NCBI RefSeq assembly: GCF_003721595.1
Contig: NZ_RJJR01000001.1
Location: 372,001 to 436,000 of the forward strand
Reading direction: 5' to 3'
Source of the DNA: Hanamia caeni
GTDB taxonomy: Bacteria; Bacteroidota; Bacteroidia; Chitinophagales; Chitinophagaceae
DNA length: 64,000 nucleotides
Position 1 is the stretch's first letter; the number at the start of each line of letters is the position of its first letter. Shown here piece after piece: positions 41,979-51,129 of the stretch. The notes beneath the pieces were generated by a model, which searched no databases, had not been told where the DNA came from, and worked only from the letters and a program-made list of their open reading frames with translations. The translations under genes and the position numbers were made by a program.

Positions 41979-42073
41979 CAATGTACTTTTTGTATCAGGA
42001 ATTGAAATGTAAATGGCAACTATGCGGGCTTCACAGGAAATATCTTTTAATCGCACCATACAGGAATTGAAAT
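41979..42073 (+). CRISPR. CRISPR remnant: decayed repeat, one spacer, intact repeat
   Basis: A 30-base unit at 42044-42073 begins CTTTTAATCGCACC and ends GGAATTGAAAT, a form typical of type I-B/III-like CRISPR repeats in Bacteroidota. The last 13 bases (CAGGAATTGAAAT) recur at 41996-42008, as the 3' end of a 30-base slot 41979-42008 whose 5' half has decayed. The 35 bases between (42009-42043) have normal spacer length. No further repeat follows at the expected place near 42109, and no cas gene is in the window. The remaining sequence to 42256 shows nothing else. Confidence 0.72.
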
Positions 42074-42256
42074 TTTGCAGCTAAACATTTTGCCGGAACC
42101 TATGACAGCTTTAGTAAGATAAGCTGCTTTATAAACGGTTGACAAGAAATAGAATCCGGACAACTGCAATCATGATAAAGATCAAACTATAATTGATGAG
42201 GAAGGTTACTCAGCCATTCTTCTTCGCTGATTCTATTGGGTTGCTTTATTTGCCGG

Positions 42257-42826
42257 TTATCGCAAGCCGATCTCAGTTGGGTCTTTCAGCATCTTTTTCC
42301 CTTTATCTGAATCCATCGCAGCGTTGATCAGTTTGCTCAACTGATCAGGCGTGAGCTTGCATTTCATGTCTATATAAACCAATTGTTGTTCTTCCGGGGA
42401 GGAAATCGCAATCGATATTCTTTTAATCACATTTTCGGCATTTTGATCTGCTTTCAAATAGATCCACTGATCTCCATGATGCATGGAAAGCCATTCCTCA
42501 CCGGCAAAATGTTTTGCTGCCATCCGGAAATCATTGACTAGTTTTGGATTGGCTGTTTGTGCCAGCGTAACCCTGATCTTCTTCAGGCCGCCTATCAAAT
42601 CAACAACTTCTTTTGGTACATCTTCCTCGATTCTTAAATATCCTTTAATTATTGGTTTACTGATAAGCAAAGGCACTTTAATTGTCTTAACCGACACCGA
42701 ATTGGTATATTCACTTTTATTGAATACATCCACGTTGCTCCGGGAGGAAACCAGGCAGGAAGGTAAACTTGCTGCTGCCAGTAAAAAAATAAAAAAGAAC
42801 TTCATGCGAAATATAAAATGGTTCAT
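42257..42826 (-). CDS. DUF4252 lipoprotein
   Basis: A lipoprotein signal with Cys24 (LPSC) leads 189 residues. The DUF4252 pattern is present as VVDLIGGLKKIRVTLAQTAN, EEWLSMHHGDQWIYLKAD and QLVYIDMKCKLTPDQLSKLI. Its function is unknown. It is the last gene of a four-gene unit headed by an ECF sigma factor, and a second DUF4252 gene lies 24 bases upstream. Confidence 0.85.
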   Translation of the reverse strand: MNHFIFRMKFFFIFLLAAASLPSCLVSSRSNVDVFNKSEYTNSVSVKTIKVPLLISKPIIKGYLRIEEDVPKEVVDLIGGLKKIRVTLAQTANPKLVNDFRMAAKHFAGEEWLSMHHGDQWIYLKADQNAENVIKRISIAISSPEEQQLVYIDMKCKLTPDQLSKLINAAMDSDKGKKMLKDPTEIGLR

Positions 42827-42850
42827 AATCGTGTATAATGGGTAATGAAA

Positions 42851-43387
42851 TTATTTTTCTTCTGAAATGAATTTGTTTAATTCGTCCATTGGTATTTCTC
42901 CATCCAACAACATTAGCACATTCTGATCGCTGCCGGTTATGGATAACAGCAGGTTGTGCAGCATATTACCGGAAGAATTTACGGTCATAAGTTTTATTTT
43001 CCTTCCGCTTGAATTTACCGTTACCAGTTCTTCATAATTTAATTTCTTTACAGCGAGATTGATTTCATTCTGCAATGCCACCGGGTTTGGCCCTTGTTTG
43101 ATAAGCCCCGGCTTAATATTTACAAGACTATCGAGAAATTTACTTCCACCGGATATCAGGATATCGATAGAGTTAATTTTCCCCAACAACGGTTTTAATT
43201 TTTGCACATCCTCGTCTTCTATGTTGAGTTTGTTCAACAAACTAAACATCGGCTTTCCTACTTTAACAGAAGTAATGCCATCTACATCCTGGTATTTGTC
43301 AAAAATTTTGTGTACATCGTTTATTTGTGATTGTGCGAAAGCTGTGCTGCTAAAGAAAACTGCGACGATAATAAGTATCTTTTTCAT
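42851..43387 (-). CDS. DUF4252 secreted protein
   Basis: A signal peptide (residues 1-18, ending AFAQ) leads 178 residues with FDKYQDVDGITSVKVGKPM, INSIDILISGG, YEELVTVNSSGRKIKLMT and LLSITGSDQNVLMLLDGEI, the DUF4252 core. It is a paralog of the next gene but not a lipoprotein. The pairing of two DUF4252 genes with a sigma/anti-sigma pair recurs in Bacteroidota, suggesting these are the envelope-side partners or outputs of the regulator. Confidence 0.87.
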   Translation of the reverse strand: MKKILIIVAVFFSSTAFAQSQINDVHKIFDKYQDVDGITSVKVGKPMFSLLNKLNIEDEDVQKLKPLLGKINSIDILISGGSKFLDSLVNIKPGLIKQGPNPVALQNEINLAVKKLNYEELVTVNSSGRKIKLMTVNSSGNMLHNLLLSITGSDQNVLMLLDGEIPMDELNKFISEEK

Positions 43388-43482
43388 TTGTAATTTTTTT
43401 AATTGTTTTAATGTTTTTAATGCACCGTCAACTCATCCGGTTAATATTCTTACTTTTTTCTACTAGTGGTTTTACCGTATAG

Positions 43483-44175
43483 CTATAATTTTATTTTTAT
43501 CTGCCCGATTGGTTTTAGTTGATCTACCACATTGGTGAAATCGCGTGAAACCATGCTTAGCGATTCCTTCGTTATCGCAATGGCATCTGCTTTATCAATA
43601 ATGCGTTTTCCGTTTACCATCACCATTAAATCATCGTCCCTTGCTGCAGTTTGCTCCTGGTCTGTTGCAGCACCTTTACTACTTTTTGAGGGACGATACT
43701 TCCTGGTTTTCACCGAATAATTCTTAATTGACCGCGGATGCGTTTTTATATCTTCCGATAACAAGGCTGAATCTTTTACTTTATCAACAGGTAATGCCGC
43801 TTTCGGGGACAGGTCCACAGCGCTATCAGCTTTTTTACTAATTACCGGTACAAGTACTATTTGCTTACGGTTATCCTGCTGAGGCCAAAAAATACAAGCC
43901 AGTAAAATTGTTGCCACTACAGCCGCTGCTGCCATCATTCTTTTCATTCGTACACTGCGGGGCGGAAGAGCCACTACTTTCGTTGCAGTTATTTCATTCA
44001 TTAAATCTTCAAAGTCCCAGTCCATTTTTTGTGCTCTTTCTAAGCGGAGCGCCTCAGCATAAAAGAGATCCTGGTCGTCGAGCAGTCCTTTGCCTTTTAA
44101 TATACCGATGTCTTCAGCACTCGCTTTGCCGGCATAAAACTTATCCATCAATTCATCATAATTTTCGCTCTTCAT
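43483..44175 (-). CDS. Putative anti-sigma factor, single-pass membrane protein
   Basis: This 230-residue protein has a cytoplasmic N-terminal part (1-75, starting YDELMDKFYAGKASAEDI), one membrane segment (about 79-97) and a periplasmic C-terminal part rich in Lys and Ser. It lacks the zinc-binding HxxxCxxC motif of ZAS-type anti-sigma factors. Overlap with the sigma gene by 20 bases shows tight coupling. Its role is inferred from context. Confidence 0.78.
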   Translation of the reverse strand: MKSENYDELMDKFYAGKASAEDIGILKGKGLLDDQDLFYAEALRLERAQKMDWDFEDLMNEITATKVVALPPRSVRMKRMMAAAAVVATILLACIFWPQQDNRKQIVLVPVISKKADSAVDLSPKAALPVDKVKDSALLSEDIKTHPRSIKNYSVKTRKYRPSKSSKGAATDQEQTAARDDDLMVMVNGKRIIDKADAIAITKESLSMVSRDFTNVVDQLKPIGQIKIKL

Positions 44176-44662
44176 ACTCCCGGAGTTTTATTATTTGCAT
44201 TTTTACTTTTTGTCGCGCCCTGCTCAGGTTCGTCCTCACAGCGCCTTCATCTATATCCATTATCCCTGCGATTTCTTTCGTATCGTAACCTTCCACATCG
44301 CAAAGCTGAATAATCAATCTTTGCTTTTCAGGCAGCTTATTTATTTCGTTTTTTATAATTGCCAGCATATTCCCATTAGGGACTTCAAGAGAAAAGGACT
44401 GCATTTTACCAAATTGTCCATGATGCCGTTCAATTGTTTTTTCCTTCTTCAACCTGTTAAGGCAATCATTTTTCAAAGCTGTTATCACAAAGGACTTTAC
44501 ATTTTCTATTTTATTCAATTCATCTTTTTTCTGCCACATATTCATCATGGTGTGCTGCACCGCGTCTTCAGCTTCGGATGTGTTATTTAACAGCCGCAGC
44601 GCTAACCGATATAACAAGTCCTTCCAACAAAAAACCTCCGCCTTGAACTGGGCTGCTTCCAT
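44156..44662 (-). CDS. ECF-type RNA polymerase sigma factor
   Basis: This 168-residue sigma-70 family protein has region 2 (DLLYRLALRLLNNTSEAEDAVQ then MMNMWQK) and region 4 (INKLPEKQRLIIQLCDVEGY then DTKEIAGIMDIDEGAVRTNL). This is the usual length for Bacteroidota ECF factors. It heads the unit with the anti-sigma and two DUF4252 genes; such groups are normally autoregulated. Confidence 0.95.
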   Translation of the reverse strand: MEAAQFKAEVFCWKDLLYRLALRLLNNTSEAEDAVQHTMMNMWQKKDELNKIENVKSFVITALKNDCLNRLKKEKTIERHHGQFGKMQSFSLEVPNGNMLAIIKNEINKLPEKQRLIIQLCDVEGYDTKEIAGIMDIDEGAVRTNLSRARQKVKMQIIKLREYEERKL

Positions 44663-44704
44663 AAAACTGAACCTGTTTATGATATAACAGTTGAACCTGC
44701 CGAA

Positions 44705-44887
44705 GTGTTACATCCGGCAGCAAAAAAAATTAGTTTATTCCGTGCCCGGTGGCCTCAAGGTGAGAGTAAAAAGTATTCGGTATGGACACGGGCCCCGGAG
44801 GGAGAAGGCAAATTTTTAGAAAAACTGAAGTCTTTTGCTTTAAAACATAAAGAAGAGCAATGGCGCATAAAGACCGATAGCGATTAA
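44705..44887 (+). CDS. Possible small protein, 60 aa
   Basis: A GTG start at 44705 opens a 60-residue basic frame including SLFRARWPQGESKKYSVWTR and FLEKLKSFALKHKEEQWRI. The composition is protein-like, but there is no recognised family and the start is weak. It is divergent from the sigma gene with a 42-base spacer, which may be too small for two promoters. It could be a gene fragment. Confidence 0.35.
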   Translation: MLHPAAKKISLFRARWPQGESKKYSVWTRAPEGEGKFLEKLKSFALKHKEEQWRIKTDSD

Positions 44888-44960
44888 ACCATTAAAGCAA
44901 TTCCGTTCTCTCCTAAGTTTTACAACTCAATCACTTTTCTTCAAAATGTAAAAGCCCATC

Positions 44961-44976
44961 ATTTGTTCGTTTACTG
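44961..44976 (+). repeat. Dispersed motif copy f (ATTTGTTCGTTTACTG)
   Basis: A full core match, 74 bases after the small frame ending at 44887. The rest of 44888-45166 shows no gene. Confidence 0.55.
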
Positions 44977-45166
44977 AACAATCATCGGCACGAAAGGCGT
45001 TTGATTTTCAGATGTCATGGCAGCAGCAAAACCCAGATACCGGCTTTTAAATTTGTCCGGAAAGATAGTTTCTGTAAAACACTTCCTATTTTTACAATAC
45101 TCTATACTCTATGTGCGGAGATGTTTAACTTCTCGCGGATGTATGCGCAAATAACATTTTTTAATT

Positions 45167-46591
45167 ATGTTGATATTTAAAAAGAAGCGATTCCTTTTTT
45201 TCATTTTTATACTCGTGTCATTACATGGAACCTGTTATGCACAGGTAAAAACGAAAGCAAAAGCACCGAACATTCTTTTCATTTATATTGACGACATGGG
45301 CTATGCGGATTTGAGCACTTATGGAAATCATGATATCGAAACGCCCAACATTGACAGGCTGGCAAAAGAAGGGATTAAGTTTACCAATTTTTCAGTTGCT
45401 TCGCCCGTGTGCTCGCCTTCGAGGGCAGGGATTATCACCGGCCATTATCCCGCGCGGTATCAGATCACTGATTATATAGACAGCCGCTCCAAAAATAAGG
45501 AACGCAATGAGGCTGATTGTTTGGATTCAGCCGCGCCGACGATTGCAAAAGCGATGAAAAAGGCCGGGTATGCCACCGCGCATATTGGTAAATGGCATTT
45601 GGGCGGAGGCCGCGACATTGACGATGTGCCCCTTCCCGAAACGTATGGATATGATAAAACGCTGGTTGCTTTTGAAGGATTGGGAAACAGGGTGCTCATA
45701 AAGGAATTTGATTTTCTAAATACGGCAAGCTCCAAATTGGGGCACGGAAATATAACCTGGGTGGCGCATGACTGGCAAAAAACGCCCATGTTTGTAGATA
45801 CAACGATCGCTTTTATCCATCAGCATTCAAGCCAGCCATTCTATGTGGAGCTTTGGTTGAATGATGTACACGATCCCTTTGATCCGAAGCCGGAAGCGAT
45901 GGACAAATTCAAGCGCTTTGCCAATAATAAATATCTTCAGCAGTATTATGCGGTGCTTTATGAAGTGGATCAGCAAATCGGGCGTTTGCTGAAGATGCTG
46001 GATCGGACAGGATTGTCTAAAAATACAATTGTTGTTCTTTCGAGTGACAACGGGCCAACAGACTGGCCGAGATATTATAAAGAACATTATGCGCCGCCAG
46101 GAAGCGTTGGTTTTTTTCGTGGCCGCAAATGGAGTTTGTATGAAGGAGGAATCCGTGAACCTTTCTTAGTACGCTGGCCTGGGCATGTTCCTGCCGGAAA
46201 AGTTGATTCTACGACTATTGTAAACGGCATTGACCTCTTACCCACATTGTGTAAAATGTCAAGTGTATCTCCAATTGCTTCTGCTTATGATGGCGAGGAT
46301 ATGAGCCAGGCGATACTTGGCAGGTCACAAAAAAGAAAAAAGCCTTTAATGTTTGTCTATGGACTTTCTCCGTACAACCTGAAACCCGCAACGCCGCAAT
46401 ACAGAAGTCCCGGCCTCGCCATCCGTGATGAAGATTGGAAATTATTGGTGAATCATGACGGATCAAACCTCGAATTATATAATTTAAAAACTGACATCGC
46501 TGAGTCTGAAAATGTAGCACAGAAATATCCGGATATTGCTCAAAGATTATCACGGCAGGTTTTGAATTGGTGGCAAACGATGCCGAAGTAA
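45167..46591 (+). CDS. Secreted type I sulfatase
   Basis: A signal peptide (residues 1-25, ending CYAQ) leads a 474-residue protein. Metal ligands lie in NILFIYIDDMGYADL. The sulfatase signature SPVCSPSRAG supplies the Cys that an FGE or anSME enzyme must convert to formylglycine. Later ligands are in VVLSSDNGPTDW and the TAHIGKWHLGG strand. It probably removes sulfate from host or algal glycans. No maturation enzyme, SusCD pair or glycoside hydrolase is adjacent. Confidence 0.93.
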   Translation: MLIFKKKRFLFFIFILVSLHGTCYAQVKTKAKAPNILFIYIDDMGYADLSTYGNHDIETPNIDRLAKEGIKFTNFSVASPVCSPSRAGIITGHYPARYQITDYIDSRSKNKERNEADCLDSAAPTIAKAMKKAGYATAHIGKWHLGGGRDIDDVPLPETYGYDKTLVAFEGLGNRVLIKEFDFLNTASSKLGHGNITWVAHDWQKTPMFVDTTIAFIHQHSSQPFYVELWLNDVHDPFDPKPEAMDKFKRFANNKYLQQYYAVLYEVDQQIGRLLKMLDRTGLSKNTIVVLSSDNGPTDWPRYYKEHYAPPGSVGFFRGRKWSLYEGGIREPFLVRWPGHVPAGKVDSTTIVNGIDLLPTLCKMSSVSPIASAYDGEDMSQAILGRSQKRKKPLMFVYGLSPYNLKPATPQYRSPGLAIRDEDWKLLVNHDGSNLELYNLKTDIAESENVAQKYPDIAQRLSRQVLNWWQTMPK

Positions 46592-47067
46592 AAGAGTCTT
46601 TTTGGTGATGTAATCCATAATGAAAGGATCAGCTTGTGCTCTTTGAAATATGATGAACTTCTCATTGGGAAATGCTAATTAATTAAAAGACAAAATGAAG
46701 ATGACTATTTACTTATCAGATGAGATGCCGGAATAAAAATCGTATTATTTGTTTGTTTACTACAATGCTGTTGATGATGCAACCGGCGCACTTATCCGGA
46801 CAATGTCGCAACCCGCGCCTGTTGCGTTTATAAACCAACGTAATTAAAATTCGTTAATTTCTCCGGAGTTAAAATAATACCAATGCCCGGCATCGGATTT
46901 ACTGCGCCAGCGACCAGGGTTCCTTGTTTGCACTTAACAAACAATGCCCGGGCCAAACAGCCCGCGACGTTTGTAAATTAACTTTCTATTCTACAAGTAA
47001 AATTTCACTCCATCGTTGGTGTTAGTGAATTAACATCTAAGCTGCACCGGTGACGACTGCTGCTTTA
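46592..47067. other. Intergenic region without a gene, holding dispersed motif copy g
   Basis: No convincing frame is found. GAATAAAAAT at 46731-46740 followed by TTATTTGTTTGTTTACT to 46761 is a copy of the dispersed motif, one base shorter in the spacer. The remaining sequence shows several GC-rich CCCGGGC- and GTTGCG-type short inverted stretches of uncertain meaning between the convergent sulfatase and alkene reductase genes. Confidence 0.55.
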
Positions 47068-48174
47068 TTAATAAATTTCATTTTGATTTATTTTTGGTCT
47101 TGATAATAGATTTGTTATCGGGTAATCGGTGTAGCCCCTCGAACCGGTGGTATAAAGATTGGCGAAGTCCACCGGATTCAGGTCTGAACTATTTTTTATT
47201 CTTTCTACGAAATCCGGGTTGGATAAAAAAGAGCGCCCAAATGCAACCAGGTCAGCGAAACCGGCATGAAGGGCCGCTTCTCCTGTTTCAGGTGTCAGGC
47301 CGTTACTTAAGATGATGGTTCCTGAAAAATTATTGCGAATGCCATGAAATGTTTTTTCCGGAATAGCCGCGTTCACAGCTACATGTATATATGCAATGCC
47401 GATGTTATCCAGGTTCTGTGCAATCCATTCGTAAGTCAGCCGGGTTTCCTGTTCATCGTACAATACCAGATCTCCCAATTTTGAATAAGGCGAAAATCGA
47501 ATTCCTGTTTTTTCAGTTCCAATGGCATTAGCCACTGCCCGGACTACTTCTATTGTAAATCTGCTTCTGTTTTCGATGTTGCCCCCATATTCATCAGTCC
47601 GGTTGTTTACATTCGGATTCATGAATTGTTCGAGCAAATAACCGTTGGCGCCATGGATTTCCACCCCATCAAAACCGGCCTTGATGGCGTTTTCTGCCGC
47701 CAATACGAAATCCCCGATTACTTTATTGATGCCGTCTTTCGAGAGGGCAACCGGTGCAGAAAAATCCTGCAAGCCTTTGGTGTCGGTAAAAATCTGCCCG
47801 GTTGCCTTTATATCTGAAGCGCCTGCCAAAGTGGTTCCTTTGGGCAGATTATCGATATGGCCTATCCGACCTGTATGCATCAACTGCAAAAAGAATTTGC
47901 TGCCACCTTCGTGCACTTTTTTCGTTACCTGCCTCCACGCCTCCACTTGTTGTTGGCTAAAGATTCCGGGTATTCGTGGGTAACCCAATGCCTCGGGAGC
48001 AGGAGCTGTGCCTTCGGTGACAATCAATCCGGCGCCGGTGCGCTGGCCATAATATTCAGCCATTAAAGAATTTGGAAGATTATCAATGGCACGGCTACGT
48101 GTCATCGGAGCCATAACCACATGATTTTTCAGATCGAGTGGGCCTTTAATAAAAGGCGTTAATAATTTTTTCAT
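47068..48174 (-). CDS. Old Yellow Enzyme-family alkene reductase (NemA-like)
   Basis: This 368-residue FMN TIM-barrel enzyme has VVMAPMTRSRA, the substrate-binding HGANGYLLEQF, and NRTDEYGGNIENRSRF, all OYE hallmarks. It reduces activated C=C bonds or nitro esters with NAD(P)H; in Escherichia coli NemA acts on electrophiles such as N-ethylmaleimide. An AraC regulator gene lies 84 bases upstream on the same strand and is the likely regulator. OsmC, HxlR, YceI and pirin follow within 4 kb, giving an electrophile/redox-stress theme. Confidence 0.93.
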   Translation of the reverse strand: MKKLLTPFIKGPLDLKNHVVMAPMTRSRAIDNLPNSLMAEYYGQRTGAGLIVTEGTAPAPEALGYPRIPGIFSQQQVEAWRQVTKKVHEGGSKFFLQLMHTGRIGHIDNLPKGTTLAGASDIKATGQIFTDTKGLQDFSAPVALSKDGINKVIGDFVLAAENAIKAGFDGVEIHGANGYLLEQFMNPNVNNRTDEYGGNIENRSRFTIEVVRAVANAIGTEKTGIRFSPYSKLGDLVLYDEQETRLTYEWIAQNLDNIGIAYIHVAVNAAIPEKTFHGIRNNFSGTIILSNGLTPETGEAALHAGFADLVAFGRSFLSNPDFVERIKNSSDLNPVDFANLYTTGSRGYTDYPITNLLSRPKINQNEIY

Positions 48175-48221
48175 CTTTACTATATTTAATAATTTGATAC
48201 TGCAAAGATGAATCGCAATGT

Positions 48222-48239
48222 AAGGTCAAAAATAACCTT
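48222..48239. promoter_or_regulatory. Candidate operator upstream of the alkene reductase
   Basis: AAGGT-N8-ACCTT is an interrupted palindrome overlapping the -33 region of a possible promoter (minus strand TTTTTG, 16 bases, CATCTTTG). It may be a site for the adjacent AraC protein. Confidence 0.35.
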
Positions 48240-48258
48240 GTAGGGCATTAAAATAGTC

Positions 48259-49242
48259 TTATCCGGCTGAAGAAAACTTTTTTGGGGTTATTCCATAATG
48301 TTTTTCAAACAAACGGCTGAAATGACTCAGGTTGGAAAAACCAAGCTCGTAGCCTGTTTCGGAAACGGTGTGTTTTGCCTGTCTTAGTAAAAACGCGGCT
48401 TCCTCCATTCTTGCCTTTTGAAAATAATTATAAATGCTATCACCAAAAGTTTGTTTGAATAGTTGTTTTAATTTGGTTTCACTCATCGCAGCCATTTGTG
48501 CCAGCTCGTGCAATACAGGAGGAGCGCTTAAATCGCTCAAAAGTTCACTACGGATCATCAGTAATTTTTCGGCATCGGCATTGTTGATATTTTTATGGCT
48601 TATATTTTCCCTGCCTGAAAGTTGCCTGAATAGCAGATACAAAAGTTCCAGTGTTTTTATCTGAATATAAAAATGACTGAGGGCGTCGTTTATTATTGTG
48701 CCGGCGATATTTTTCAGAAGCAATTTCATTTCTGCATTCATGCTTTCAAAAAACAAAAAAGAGGCTTTTTCGGTAGTGATGGTTGTTATCGTGGCATTTG
48801 CATCTGCCATAGACAAAAGCGTTTTAAGCCTGGAAGCGGTAATGCCAATAACCATATACCGGGTATGCGTATTGGCAGGAAACCGGATGGTAGAACTGAA
48901 ATCATTCGTAGTGACCTGGATCGCAGATTGGCTGTTCCGTGAAAAAGAAATGCGTCCGTCCTCGTTATATTTCATCTCAAGGTCCTGCTCATTATTATAA
49001 AAAAATATACCGAGGAAATCGTTCATTTCCAAAGTAGGATCGCGCCTGATTACCAGGTCTTCTTTTAACGTATAACTATGCATCAGTAATCTGAAATCAT
49101 CAGCAAACGTTATTTTACGTACAAATCCTTCGCCCATACTTTCAGGTATTTTCAGCAAATTATTATGTATTGGCATTTCAATTTGCCTGGCAAACTGGGT
49201 AATGAAGTCAAAATCAGGAGATGCAGTAAACCGGAGAATCAT
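48259..49242 (-). CDS. AraC-family transcriptional regulator
   Basis: This 327-residue protein has an N-terminal cupin-like or unassigned effector region (1-215) and a C-terminal double helix-turn-helix: LHELAQMAAMSETKLKQLFK (first HTH) and VSETGYELGFSNLSHFSRLF (second HTH), then YGITPKKF. It is probably the regulator of the alkene reductase gene 84 bases downstream. No ligand can be inferred. Confidence 0.93.
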   Translation of the reverse strand: MILRFTASPDFDFITQFARQIEMPIHNNLLKIPESMGEGFVRKITFADDFRLLMHSYTLKEDLVIRRDPTLEMNDFLGIFFYNNEQDLEMKYNEDGRISFSRNSQSAIQVTTNDFSSTIRFPANTHTRYMVIGITASRLKTLLSMADANATITTITTEKASFLFFESMNAEMKLLLKNIAGTIINDALSHFYIQIKTLELLYLLFRQLSGRENISHKNINNADAEKLLMIRSELLSDLSAPPVLHELAQMAAMSETKLKQLFKQTFGDSIYNYFQKARMEEAAFLLRQAKHTVSETGYELGFSNLSHFSRLFEKHYGITPKKFSSAG

Positions 49243-49542
49243 TCGATGCTGTTATGTATTCTTATAATGTTCATTAAGCTATCCATTCCCATGCAATTTG
49301 GAACCTGTATTTGTAAAAGTCACTAATTTTAACGAGAGAACACCATTTTTGGAAAGTACACGCCAACATGAATCAAATGACAATTCCCGCGTAAATAAAT
49401 TTGGGTGATGGTTTTCCGCAGGAGCGTTAATTAATTTTCAATTATAAGAGTGCCAAAAAATTGCTCCCTGGCCGGTGTTCTTATCGAATATTACAATTTA
49501 AGATAACCTTTCTGATCAATGGAATTGGTGGAAGGTTGCCGT
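49243..49542. other. Intergenic region, nothing recognised
   Basis: This 300-base stretch lies upstream of the AraC gene and downstream of the OsmC gene, both minus strand. No gene, hairpin with T-run or repeat family member is seen. Confidence 0.5.
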
Positions 49543-50052
49543 TTAGGCTGAAGTTTTATAAGCTGTTTCTATTGCCACCCCTTTGGTAAGTGTTTGATAA
49601 ACCACGCAATATCTTTCTGTAAGTTTTTTCACACTCACAATTTGTTCCTCGGATGCATTACTATCGAGGTCAAAGCGTAGACGAATATTTTTAAATCCTA
49701 CGGGCGCTTCTTTTGAAACACCCAGGGTTCCTTTGAAATCAAGGTCGCCTTCCGCTGTAATCGTGCCGCCTTTTATCTCAACACCAATGGAAGTGGTAAC
49801 AGCCTGCAGCGTAACACCCGCACAAGCCACTAATGCCTGCAAAAGCATATCTCCCGAGCACGCAAGCAATCCTGTTCCCCCGGTAGCAGGATGAAGCCCG
49901 GCTTTTACCATTGCCCTGCCCGTTTCAACGTTGCACGATATATCTTCCCCAATTTTTCCCTCTGCCTTTAAGGTTATAATAGCCGATTGCGGCTGCTGAT
50001 GGTACTTCTCTTTCAGAGGCGCCTGCAGATTTTTAAGTGTAGCGGTATTCAT
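49543..50052 (-). CDS. OsmC/Ohr-family peroxiredoxin-like protein
   Basis: This 169-residue protein has the OsmC fold with a Cys in LLQALVACAGVTLQ (first redox Cys) and a second in ERYCVVYQTLTKG. Family members reduce organic hydroperoxides using a Cys pair; a third Cys precedes in LLACSGD. It lies with the alkene reductase and HxlR genes in a likely redox-stress neighbourhood but has its own upstream gap of 674 bases. Confidence 0.92.
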   Translation of the reverse strand: MNTATLKNLQAPLKEKYHQQPQSAIITLKAEGKIGEDISCNVETGRAMVKAGLHPATGGTGLLACSGDMLLQALVACAGVTLQAVTTSIGVEIKGGTITAEGDLDFKGTLGVSKEAPVGFKNIRLRFDLDSNASEEQIVSVKKLTERYCVVYQTLTKGVAIETAYKTSA

Positions 50053-50320
50053 AGTACAAGTTTAGTCAAAAAACCCGAAAGGGTAGAGAACCCTGGAATT
50101 CGTTAATCTTCCCCCTTCTTTAAAAGCATAAAATATAATTGCTGTTATTTCCGGCTTTACGCGGGAATAGCTTAGCGTATGGATTTGTTTTATGCATTTT
50201 TATTTTTGCATGATCATTTTGAGTTCCGTTAACTCCTTTTGTAATAAGTCCTTATGATTTCTTATCTGGCTGGCCCGAGTATAATCGCCAGGGAAGAAAA
50301 AATGACTATGTAAGATTTCT

Positions 50321-50352
50321 CAGTAAACGGATAAATTCACTGGATTTTTATT
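50321..50352 (-). repeat. Dispersed motif copy h
   Basis: The minus strand reads AATAAAAATCC, then AGTGA, then ATTTATCCGTTTACTG. It lies in the 674-base gap 50053-50726. Confidence 0.6.
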
Positions 50353-50399
50353 TTCGTGAATAAATTCGGACTAAAATCCTTTCTTCTCTTCTTCCCCCT

Positions 50400-50532
50400 G
50401 ATGCAAAGCTGGCAAAAGCCTTAGGCACATTAGGCGTTGCTTTACTGCAAAGTGCAGCCTTCCAAAGCCGGAACCGGCATTATGTTATACGCAACCGATG
50501 ATATAAGCATCAATGGAGACATTAAGCAGTAA
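50400..50532 (+). pseudogene. Possible gene remnant with one frameshift
   Basis: One frame reads DAKLAKALGTLGVALLQSAA; near 50460 another takes over with KAGTGIMLYATDDISINGDI and a stop at 50530-50532. Together they look like the end of a protein broken by one base. The family is not recognised, and the rest of 50053-50726 shows no other gene. Confidence 0.28.
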
Positions 50533-50726
50533 CCTTGACAGTGGCTTTGAGCCGGGTCGTATTGGAGATTTAGATCAATCTATTCTTTTCTGTTTTTATG
50601 GCTTTTATGTTTATTTAGATTTAGCCGGCGACGCAGAAAGCCAGTAAAATACTTCCCGCAAAACGGTGCTCCTATGCGAATTGTTATATACAAATTCCGC
50701 TCTGCCAGGCGGCATTCCGGGGGCTG

Positions 50727-51116
50727 TTAATTTGCAAGCGCTTCCTTTTTGATACTATTTTTTACATTTTCCCGGTGCATGGCTCCCCATTCACTTAATG
50801 ATTTCAATACCCCGTTTAATGTTTCGGCATATTCAGACAATTCGTATTCAACGACCACAGGCATTCCGGTAAATACATTCCGGCTTACAAAGCCGTTCAG
50901 CTCAAGGTCTTTTAATTCTGCAGAAAGTACTTTTGCAGATATCCCGTCTATTACCCGGTGAAGTTCATTGAATCTTCTGTTGCCCTCCCTTAACGCGACG
51001 ATGATACGCAGCTTCCATTTTCCTCCGATCACATACAGCGCATCGGCGATGGCATTCAACGTTGCTTTACATTCTGAGGGTGAAGGGTGTTCCATCTTTG
51101 TTTTTGATACAGCCAT
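50727..51116 (-). CDS. HxlR-family transcriptional regulator
   Basis: This 129-residue winged-helix protein has ALYVIGGKWKLRIIVALREG, RRFNELHRVIDGISAKVLSA and KDLELNGFVSRN, the HxlR core. A single Cys (about 18, in ECKATLNA) sits where redox- or aldehyde-sensing HxlR proteins carry their reactive Cys. It is divergent from the YceI gene across 116 bases with a repeat that may be its operator. Confidence 0.93.
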   Translation of the reverse strand: MAVSKTKMEHPSPSECKATLNAIADALYVIGGKWKLRIIVALREGNRRFNELHRVIDGISAKVLSAELKDLELNGFVSRNVFTGMPVVVEYELSEYAETLNGVLKSLSEWGAMHRENVKNSIKKEALAN

Positions 51117-51129
51117 AGAAATTAATTTA

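Noticed and set aside
46592..47067. Possible RNA gene or riboswitch in the sulfatase-alkene reductase gap
   Set aside because: Only short GC-rich inverted stretches were found; no cloverleaf, T-loop motif or known riboswitch core was seen here or in other gaps.
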